Shown here: positions 56,338-64,000 of the stretch, piece after piece
How positions within the stretch are numbered: position 1 is the stretch's first letter
Layout of the letters: each line of letters starts with the position of its first letter
Origin: Alligator mississippiensis
Taxonomy: Eukaryota > Chordata > Crocodylia > Alligatoridae
Length of the DNA stretch: 64,000 nucleotides
NCBI RefSeq assembly: GCF_030867095.1
Contig: NC_081826.1
Location: 41,146,001-41,210,000 of the forward strand
Reading direction: 5' to 3'
Translations under genes and position numbers: made by a program
Notes under the pieces: model-generated
Seen by the model: the letters and a program-made list of their open reading frames with translations, nothing else
The model's database searches: none
What the model was told of the DNA's origin: nothing

Positions 56338-59263
56338 GTGGCACCCACAAGGACAGCCCAGCCTGAAGAAGGAGGACATTGGAAACCTGAAAGCTATGGG
56401 GAGACCAGCACTACAGAACAGGTAAGAAACAAGAAGGTAAGAAACAATGGGCCCCTTGGGACTCGGAGCGGGGGGGCAGCAAAGGCACCAGTCGCAGGGC
56501 TCAAGTGCCTATATACTAATGCTAGGAGCATGGGGAACAAGCAGGATGAACTAGCGCTCCTGCTTGCACTAAACACCTATGACTTAGTGGGGCTAACAGA
56601 GACCTGGTGGGATTCATCCCATGACTGGGCGGTACATATTGAGGGCTATAGATTGTACAGAAAGGACAGGTCGGGGAAGAAAGGGGGGGGTTGCACTTTA
56701 TGTCAGTGAGCAATATACATCAACCCTCATCAAGACAGAATCCAAGGATGAGGAAGTAGAAGGATTGTGGGTTAGGCTACATGGGGGGCAAGGAGAAAGG
56801 GATTTGGTGGTAGGGGTCTGCTACAGACCCCCACACCAAGGGGAAGAAATAGATGTGGGGCTCCTGAGTCAACTCTTGGAGACCATAAAAGCTAAAGAGG
56901 TGGTAGTCATGGGGGACCTAAACTACCCGGACATCTGCTGGGAGACGCAGACAGCAAGGTCCCATCGCTCACGCAGGTTTCTAACCTGTGTACAGGACCT
57001 CCACCTGACACAGGAGGTACACGGTCTCACTAGGGGGAATGCCATACTGGATCTGGTATTGGCAACAGGGGATGACATGATAGGGGACCTCCAGATCGGT
57101 AGCCATTTGGGAGACAGTGATCACCTTATAATAGAATTCAACATAAGACGTTGAGTGGGTAAGGTAACTAGTAGGGTGAAAGTGCTAGACTTTAGGAAAG
57201 CTGATCTCAATGCACTCAGGCAATTAGTCAAGGATGCACTGCAGAGTAGGAGTTTTGAAGGGATGGGAGCCCAAGAAGGGTGGCTGTGCCTTAAGGAAAC
57301 GATCCTTTGGGCACAAAGCAAGACGATCCCTGAGCGAGGCAAAAAAGGGAAAGGGGCCAGGAGGCTTCCATGGCTGACCAGAGAAATCCAGGGCAGCCTA
57401 AGGGCCAAAAGGGGAGCACATAAAAAGTGGAAACAGGGTGAGATCACTAAAGATGAATATACCTCCTCTGCTTGTGCTTGTAGGGAGGCAGTTAGGCGGG
57501 CCAAAGCTACCATGGAGCTGAGGATGGCAACCCAAGTAAAAGACAACAAGAAATTGTTTTTTAGATATATTGGGAGTAAAAGGAAGGCCCAGGGAGGAAT
57601 AGGACCTCTGCTAAATGGGCAGAAACAATTGGTGACAGACAGGGGGGACAAGGCTGAATGCCTCAACGAGTTCTTTGCCTCAGTGTTCCTAAGTGAGGGG
57701 CACGACAAGTCTCTCACTGGGATTGTAGAGAGGCAGCAGCAAGGCGCCAGACTTCCATACGTAGATCCTGAGGTGGTTCAGAGTCACTTGGAAGAACTGG
57801 ATGCTTTTAAGTCGGCAGGCCCGGATGAGCTCCATCCGAGGGTGCTGAAGGCACTGGCCGACATCATTGCAGAGCCACTGGTGGGAATATTCGAACGCTC
57901 GTGGCGCACAGGCCAAGTCCCAGAGGACTGGAAAAGGGCTAACGTGGTCTCCATTTTCAAAAAGGGGAGGAAGGAGGACCCGGGCAACTATAGGCCAGTC
58001 AGTCTCACCTCCATCCTTGGTAAAGTCTTTGAAAAAATTATCAAGGCTCACATTTGTGAGAGCCCGGCAGGGCAAATTATGCTGAGGGAAAACCAGCATG
58101 GGTTTGTGGCGGGCAGATCGTGCTTGACCAATCTAGTCTCTTTCTATGACCAGGTTACGAAACACCTGGACACAGGAGGAGGGGTGGATGTCGTATACTT
58201 AGACTTCAGGAAGGCCTTCGATACGGTATCCCACCCCATACTGGTGAACAAGTTAAGAGGCTGTGATGTGGATGACTACACAGTCTGGTGGGTGGTGAAT
58301 TGGCTAGAGGGTTGCACCCAAAGAGTCGTGGTGGATGGGTCGGTCTCGACCTGGAAGGGTGTGAGCAGTGGAGTCCCACAGGGCTCGGTCCTTGGACCGA
58401 TACTCTTTAATGTCTTCATCAGTGACTTGGATGAGGGAGTGAAATGTACTCTGTCCAAGTTTGCAGATGATACAAAGCTATGGGGAGAAGTGGACACGCT
58501 GGAGGGCAGGGAACAGCTGCAGGCAGAACTGGATAGGTTGCACAAGTGGGCAGAAAACAACAGGATGCAGTTCAACAAGGAGAAATGCAAAGTGCTGCAC
58601 CTAGGGAGGAAAAATGTCCAGCACACCTACAGCCTAGGGAATGACCTGCTGGGTGGCACAGAGGTGGAAAGGGATCTTGGAGTCCTAGTGGACTCCAAGA
58701 TGAACATGAGCCGGCAGTGTGACGAAGCCATCAGAAAAGCCAATGGCACTTTATCATGCATCAGCAGATGCATGATGAATAGGTCCAGGGAGGTGATACT
58801 TCCCCTCTATAGGGCGTTGGTCAGACCGCAGTTGGAGTACTGCGTGCAATTCTGGGCGCCACACTTCAAGAAGGATGCAGATAACCTGGAGAGGGAAAAA
58901 AGAAGAGCAACTCATATGGTCAAGGGCCTGCAGACCAAGCCCTACGAGGAGAGACTAGAGAAACTGGACCTTTTCAGCCTCCGCAAGAGAAGGTTGAGAG
59001 GCGACCTTGTGGCTGCCTATAAGTTCATCACGGGGGCACAGAAGGGAATTGGTGAGGATTTATTCACCAAGGCGCCCCCGGGGGTTACAAGAAACAATGG
59101 CCACAAGCTAGCAGAGAGCAGATTTAGACTGGACATTAGGAAGAACTTCTTCACAGTTCAAGTGGCCAGGGTCTGGAACGGGCTCCCAAGGGAGGTGGTG
59201 CTCTCCCCTACCCTGGGGGTCTTCAAGAGGAGGTTAGATGAGTATCTAGCTGGGGTCATCTAG
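56338..59263 (+). pseudogene. CR1 ORF2 (APE endonuclease and reverse transcriptase), two lesions
   Basis: About 975 codons in the original frame, the usual CR1 size. Endonuclease: NARSMGNKQDEL, LTETWWDSS (catalytic Glu), GDLNYPDICW (Asp/Asn) and SDHLIIEF (Asp/His). Reverse transcriptase: [51 protein letters not shown] (first Asp), [30 protein letters not shown] (FADD), then the LEYC...QFWAPHF C-terminal block. Two breaks are visible: an 8-G run at 56683-56690 where 7 G would keep the frame, and an in-frame TGA at 57152-57154 between endonuclease and RT. The 702-codon RT part is otherwise open to 59263. The start codon is inferred; an upstream start is possible. Confidence 0.92.
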
Positions 59264-59349
59264 ACCCAGCACTCTTTCCTGCCTATGCAGGGGGTCGGAC
59301 TCGATGATCTATTGAGGTCCCTTCCAACCCTAACATCTATGATTCTATG
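59264..59349 (+). other. CR1 3' end and tail
   Basis: It contains GGGGGTCGGACTCGATGATC and AGGTCCCTTCCAACCC, and closes with CTATGATTCTATG. This short conserved end is what CR1 reverse transcriptase recognises for priming. All other CR1 tails in the window match it in either orientation. Confidence 0.85.
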
Positions 59350-59420
59350 GTCCTGCTGACTTATAGATATCTAGCCTCCCTAGCTCTTCTTTGACCAGCT
59401 CTACGTTGACTGTTGGTGGT
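59350..59420 (-). mobile_element. CR1 element B, remainder
   Basis: GTCCTGCTGACTTATAGATA and CTAGCCTCCCTAGCTCTTCT, read antisense, give the CR1 ORF2 segment just before PDELHPRVL. Joined to 54774 leftward it restores one antisense CR1. Its 5' truncation point is at about 59420. Confidence 0.8.
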
Positions 59421-59669
59421 GAGGGGGCTGGGGCACATGACTTCTGAGGCGAGGCTGAGGGAACTGGGCTTATTTAGTCTGCAGAACAGAAGACAGAGGG
59501 GATTTAATAGCAGCCTTCAACTACCAGAAGGGGGATTCGAAAGAGGATGGAACTAGACTGTTCTCAGTGGTGGCAGATGACAGAACAAGGAGCAATGGTC
59601 TCAAGTTGCAGCAAGGGAAATCTAGGTTAGATATTAGGAAGAATTTTCTTACTAGGAGGGTAGTAAAAC
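59421..59669 (+). mobile_element. CR1 element A, second segment
   Basis: GGGGCTGGGGCACATGACTT through TTTTCTTACTAGGAGGGTAG is the ORF2 C-terminal part of the same old subfamily as 52625-53442. Roughly 70 bp between the two segments is missing, so a small deletion accompanied the insertion of B. It is interrupted at 59669 by element E. Confidence 0.8.
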
Positions 59670-60465
59670 CAGATGAAGTTCAACACTGAGAAGTGTAAAG
59701 TGCTCTATCTGGGGACGAACAATCCCCAACATACCTACAGGCTCAGTAGTGCCAAACTGACTAGCACCATGACGGAAAGGGACCTAGGGGTAATAATAGA
59801 CCATAATATGAATATGAGCCATCAGTGTGATGCTGTAGCCAGCAGGGCAAACAATACTTTGGTATACATCAACTGATGCATCTTAAGCAAAACCAAGGAA
59901 GTGATTCTTCCTCTTTACTCAGCATTGGTGAGACTGCAGCTGGAGTACTGCATCCATTTCTGGGCGCCACACTTCACAAGGATGTGGAAAAGCTTGAGAG
60001 AGTCCAGAGAAGAGCTGCCCATATAATCAGAGACTTGCAATGCAAGCCATAGGAGGAAAGGCTAAGGGACTTGGGCCTCTTCAGCCTAAAAAAAGAGAAG
60101 GCTGAGAGGGGACTTGGTAGCAGCTTACTGCTACATCAGGGGAATACATCAAGGGTTTAGCAAACAATTCTTCACCAGGGCACCCTTGGGGAAAACGGGG
60201 AGTAATGTCCACAAACTCCTGGAAGACCGTTTCAGGCTTAATACTAGGAAAAACTTCTTCACAGTTAGGGTGTCCAGACTATGGAATAAACTCTCTCCCG
60301 AGGTGGTGCAGTCACTCACACTACAAATCTTAAAGAGAAAACTGGATGGTAACCTCGCTGGGGTTACCTGACCCCAATTGTCTTTCCTGCCTAGTACAGG
60401 GGGGCTGGACCCAATGATCTTGTGAGGTCCCTTCCAATCCCTTACAATGTATGAATGAATCTATG
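59670..60465 (+). mobile_element. CR1 element E, 5'-truncated, inserted in A
   Basis: The ORF2 tail begins with MKFNTEKCKVLYLG, continues through a MSHQCDA block, HFWAPHFT and NKLSPEVVQS, and ends GGTCCCTTCCAATCCCTTAC with a short ATGAATCTATG tail. AAAAC occurs on each side (59665-59669 and 60466-60470) and the flanks rejoin as GTAAAAC-ACTGGGACAGG of element A. Several stops (for example at 59874 and in the CAAGCCATAGG stretch) mark it as older than C. Confidence 0.85.
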
Positions 60466-60647
60466 AAAACACTGGGACAGGTTACCCAGAGAGGTTGTGG
60501 ATTCTCTATCCTTGGAGGTTTTTAAGACCTGGCTGGACAAAGCCTTAGCTGGGATGATCTAGTTGGGGATGGTCCTACCTTCAGCATGGGGATGGACTAG
60601 ATGACAGCCTGAGGTCCTTTCCAACCATAACGTTCTATTCTTCTATG
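60466..60647 (+). mobile_element. CR1 element A, 3' end
   Basis: ACTGGGACAGGTTACCCAGA, TTGGAGGTTTTTAAGACCTG, GGATGGACTAGATGACAGCC and AGGTCCTTTCCAACCATAAC, closing with TCTTCTATG, complete the oldest CR1 of the cluster. Confidence 0.85.
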
Positions 60648-62157
60648 TACTGGGAGGCAAAGCCCTGAATCAAGGATACTGATATTCAGCTACCTCTCAG
60701 ATGCAGTTCCCCTTTTTATATCATGCATATCTTGCCCCGCTTCCCCCATCATATCTATTTAGACACTGTGGAGAAAAGTATTTGGAAACGGTAATGTAAT
60801 TAGGGGTGGGCAAATGGGGACCAGCCCCAGGTGCCACCTTAGATGGGGCAAAAGTTTGGCAGCTGCCACTGCTGCCAGCCCAGCTGCTCCCATTTTCCCG
60901 GGCATGTCTGCTGCCCAGGGGGTAAAAACCGCTTGTTACATCTCTGCTTGGAAGTGTCAGTATGCTGTAGATTCAACAGCAGCTGCTAAGTTCCAGGCCA
61001 CTGCCAAGCAAGGCCATCTCACTGCAAACACAGTCTCTCTGCAGTCTCCCACTGCTGGCAGCCAGCTGCTGAGGCTTTTCAGTAGATTAATTTACAAGTG
61101 CAAATACCATAGAAAATATCACTGTTGTATTTCCAAGACCGCTTGCCCAATTTCTTTATAATACTGCATTCTTCCTAATTTGGAGAAGCATTTGAAATGC
61201 CAATGGCCAGAGAAAGAAGGATATACTTTTAAAATCTTGTCAGAGTTGAAAGGCATAATCAAGAGCATCTGAAACTCCAAGTTAAATTTTTTTAGTCTAT
61301 ACTCCATAGAAAAAATTGTTAAGCTTTCCTTGAAAAACAGGTATATGAATGCTTTACCTTGGAATCAGAACCAGACAAGCAAAAACTTTGCCTCCTCTAA
61401 GGAGGAAAAAAGCTTAATGGCATGGTGCTTTTTATATCAGTTATTCAGCTTTCTTTATGCAGTTCCCCAGCTGTTTCTTCCACCATGATATCCTTGGCCT
61501 ATGCAGGATCACAATATTACTACTGGTATTTTCTTATCTGTTTTCCAACTCAAAGCTTTGTTTGCCAAGTGTTAACTAAGAGGACATTTGCATGGCATGT
61601 GGTCTTCAGTGGATGTAGTGATTCAGTTTTTGCCATACTGCCATATTATATGTCCATTTTTAATGGTTTTACAGTCCCCTCCCAGTGTGTGAATTGGCAC
61701 TCAAAGCTAGGGACCTACTGAATTCGGGGTGGCTGCTTCCCAATTTTGTGGTACAAGCACACTGACCATCTGTCAATTTCTGGCAAGGGCAGAATTTCTG
61801 GGGCCCCTTGGCCAAGCAGAGGCATAGGGTGTGGGGGGTTTATCATGCTCCATTATGAAAATCTGACCCCCATCACTGTACTTCAGGACACCAGGGTTTC
61901 CTTCTATTTTCTGTTTGCAGCTCCCTTCCCCCTCCCCCCCCCTTGCTGTTTTCATGTTTTTGTGGTCCCTGTGCTTTTTCATAGGGACTTATGGATTTCA
62001 TAGTTTCCATGAAAATCACAAAATCATGAATTCAGTGGGTGCCTAATCATAGCTATGTTAGTGTTGATGGCTGCAGTCACACTCGTCATAAATCTTAACT
62101 TAAATATGGTGATATTCCTTTGAATATTATAATGCAATTTAGTTGGCTCTGAGTATC
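60648..62157. other. no recognised gene; possible hAT end at about 60804
   Basis: AGGGGTGGGCAAATGGGGAC near 60803 resembles the CAGGGGTGGGCAAAC end of hAT-Charlie elements, but no opposite end was found. The rest is unassigned. Confidence 0.35.
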
Positions 62158-63404
62158 AGGCAGTCCTCGACTTACAACTTTTTGAGTTACAACTAATGTC
62201 ACTTATGAAGTTTATAAATTGACATTCTGTTTTGATGTTGCAACGTGGGTTTCACTTTACAATGGTCAATAAAGCTGCATCCAGCTGGTAAGTCTGTTGT
62301 GGTGGAAGGGGAGGGGGAATGGAAGGGGTGTGAGAGGAGGCAGATCAAGGTCCCTGCAGTGCAGGATGGACTGGGACTGGGACCAGGACTGGGGCTGGGG
62401 CAAGCGCTGCCGAGTCAGGGCTAGGCAGGCGCAGGGCTGAGCTGCAGCTAGTAATGGGATGTGGGGAGGGAGGGGGCGGTGGCTCCCACCACTGAGCGCT
62501 GCTCATCTGATGGCTTGTCCGGTGGTTCCTACTGCTGCTCCCACCACTTGTCTGGGAGGGCATGGGGGGCCCATGTGCCCCCAGATCTGCGTGGGCAGGG
62601 CTGGGGCTGCACTGAGCTGTGCTCTGGGTGGGCAGCAGAGGCTATGGCAAATTTTTGAGTGGCCCCAAAATCCCCGCTCTGCCACCTGTCCACCCCACCC
62701 TGATCCAGTGGCACAAGCCCCCCATGCCCTCCCACTACTCACCCAGACGGGGCAGGGTGGGTGCAGCACGAAGCCATGGCTCATCCAGGGGTTTGCGGGG
62801 AGGGTGGGGTGGCTCCTGCCTCTGAGTACCGCTCATCTGGAGGCAGCGCAGTAGCTCTTTCCTGTGCCCACCCTGCCCTGGCTAGGTAAATGGCAGGAGG
62901 GCATAGCCCCCACTCCCAGAACTGCTGCCGCCCACCCAAAGCATAGCCTGGTGCAGCCCCAACCCTGCCCACCACACCATGCATAGATCCAGGGGCATAT
63001 ATCCTCCAATGCCCTTCTGGACAAGTGGCAGGAGCAGTGATGAGAACCACCGGACGAGCTGCCAGACAAGCAGTGTGCAGTGGCGGGAGTTGCTGCCCCC
63101 CTCCCGATGAACTGCAGCTCAGTTCCACACCCACCCGCCCGGACCTGGCTGGCAGCACTTGCCCTAGCCCTGTTCCCAACTCCAGCCCCTGTCCCTTCCT
63201 CACCATGGGGGGAGGAGGCGGGGGGGTTGATCTGCCCCCCACCCATGCCCCTTCCCTTCCTCCTCTCCTTCTACCACAACAGACTTACCAGCTGGATGCA
63301 GCTGTATCTACCATTGTAAAAGAACCAATCCCTCATTTATAACACTGTTCCTATGGGAAAATTAGTTTTGACTTATGACATTTCAACTTCAACTTCAACT
63401 TCAA
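62158..63404. mobile_element. 1.25 kb foldback DNA element
   Basis: Left-arm features (CAGTCCTCGACTTACAAC, TTTACAATGGT, GCTGCATCCAGCTGGTAAG, TCTGTTGTGGT) recur in reverse complement at 63280-63400. Further inside, GTCCGGTGGTTC, CCACTTGTC and GGGCAGGG(C/T)TGGGGCTGCAC pair with sequence at 62930-63100, so the arms are about 500-600 bp. The right tip is partly replaced by (CAACTT)n and cut by CR1 element F. No transposase. Class unknown. Confidence 0.65.
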
Positions 63405-64000
63405 CTAACGTGGTCTCCATTTTCAAAAAGGGGAGGAAGGAGGACCCGGGCAATTATAGGCCGGTCAGTCTCACCTCCATCCTTGGTAAAGTATTTGAAA
63501 AAATTATCAAGGCTCACATTTGTGAGAGCCCAGCAGGGCAAATTATGCTGAGGGGAAACCAGCATGGGTTTGTGGCAGGCAGATCGTGCCTGACCAACCT
63601 AATCTCTTTCTATGACCAGGTTACGAAACGCCTGGACACAGGAGGAGGGGTGGATGTCGTATACTTAGACTTCAGGAAGGCCTTCGATACGGTATCCCAC
63701 CCCATACTGGTGAACAAGTTAAGAGGCTATGATGTGGATGACTGCACGGTCCAGTGGGTGGCAAATTGGCTAGAGGGTCGCACCCATAGAGTTGTGATAG
63801 ATGGGTCGGTCTCGACCTGGAAGGGTGTGAGCAGTGGGGTCCCGCAGGGCTCGGTCCTTGGACCGATACTCTTTAATGTCTTCATCAGCGACTTGGACGA
63901 GGGAGTCAAATGTACTCTGTCCAAGTCTGCAGATGACACAAAGCTATGGGGAGAAGTGGACACGCCGGAGGGCAGGGAACAGCTGCAGGCAGAACTGGAT
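63405..64000 (+). mobile_element. CR1 element F, young, 5'-truncated, continues beyond window
   Basis: It starts at CTAACGTGGTCTCC, equivalent to about 57938 of element C, and follows it to the window end with about 30 differences in 594 bp by my count (about 95% identity). The reading frame stays open throughout and shows the [36 protein letters not shown] and [16 protein letters not shown] blocks. The active-site FADD reads SADD (TTT to TCT near 63925), which would probably impair polymerase activity. Same subfamily as C and similarly recent. Confidence 0.92.

Larger units (their letters stand above)
54775..59349 (+). mobile_element. full-length CR1 LINE (element C)
   Basis: About 4.57 kb: GC-rich leader, ORF1 (55218-56276), ORF2 (about 56338-59263) and an 86-bp 3' end closing with the CR1 terminus and a CTATGATTCTATG tail. 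The left flank GAGTTCATC and right flank GGTCCTGCTGAC rejoin into a continuous antisense CR1 (element B), which fixes both ends to within a few bases and shows little or no duplication, as is common for CR1. Only two ORF2 lesions and an ORF1 end shift separate it from a coding copy, so the insertion is young. CR1 is mobilised by target-primed reverse transcription in the nucleus. Confidence 0.95.

Noticed and set aside
57121..57717. 198-codon minus-strand frame under the CR1 RT region
   Set aside because: Antisense shadow of ORF2, with no independent evidence.

Overview
The window looks like intergenic DNA from a non-avian reptile, most probably a crocodilian. CR1 LINEs dominate, including one almost intact 4.6 kb copy and a second copy about 95% identical to it by eye. 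Around them are many hAT-like and other terminal-inverted-repeat (TIR) DNA elements, several solo LTRs, Penelope-like repeat pieces and old MIR/tRNA-type SINE relics. No bacterial-style gene organisation is present. I found no convincing host exon, tRNA, rRNA or CRISPR array. All recognisable coding sequence belongs to retroelements.

Layout. 0-9 kb: a decayed LTR-retrotransposon integrase fragment, antisense CR1 3' ends, a minus-strand LTR-like repeat, and a hAT element (6541-8112, 7/8 target-site duplication) that holds three later insertions. 9-25 kb: mostly unique AT-rich DNA with an almost perfect 30-bp-arm hairpin (10821-10893), paired hAT-like elements and a 2.1 kb TIR element full of minisatellites. 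25-39 kb: a TIR element, a solo LTR with a perfect 5-bp duplication (26827-27667), two further LTR candidates, the second copy of the CTAGGGACAG-TIR family, the second copy of the minus-strand LTR-like repeat, and a hAT element with a degenerate duplication. 39-52 kb: a 1.7 kb GC-rich inverted-end element, a second solo LTR of the 26.8 kb family (47605-48611, perfect 5-bp duplication), a 201-bp hairpin of a Penelope-like repeat, and a foldback hAT element with a perfect 8-bp duplication (49017-49801). 52.6-60.6 kb: four CR1 elements nested in each other. 62-64 kb: a 1.25 kb foldback element cut by a young CR1 that runs off the window.

How the parts relate. The full-length CR1 (54775-59349) has a GC-rich 5' leader, ORF1 with a coiled coil and an SGNH/GDSL-type esterase domain, and ORF2 with APE endonuclease and reverse transcriptase. 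ORF2 is broken only by one extra G in a G-run and one in-frame TGA, so it died recently. Its insertion into an antisense CR1, which itself sits in an older sense CR1, gives a readable order of events. The LTR and DNA elements are non-autonomous remnants. Many boundaries rest on TIRs or target-site duplications read directly from the sequence; family names are by resemblance only, since no library search could be run.
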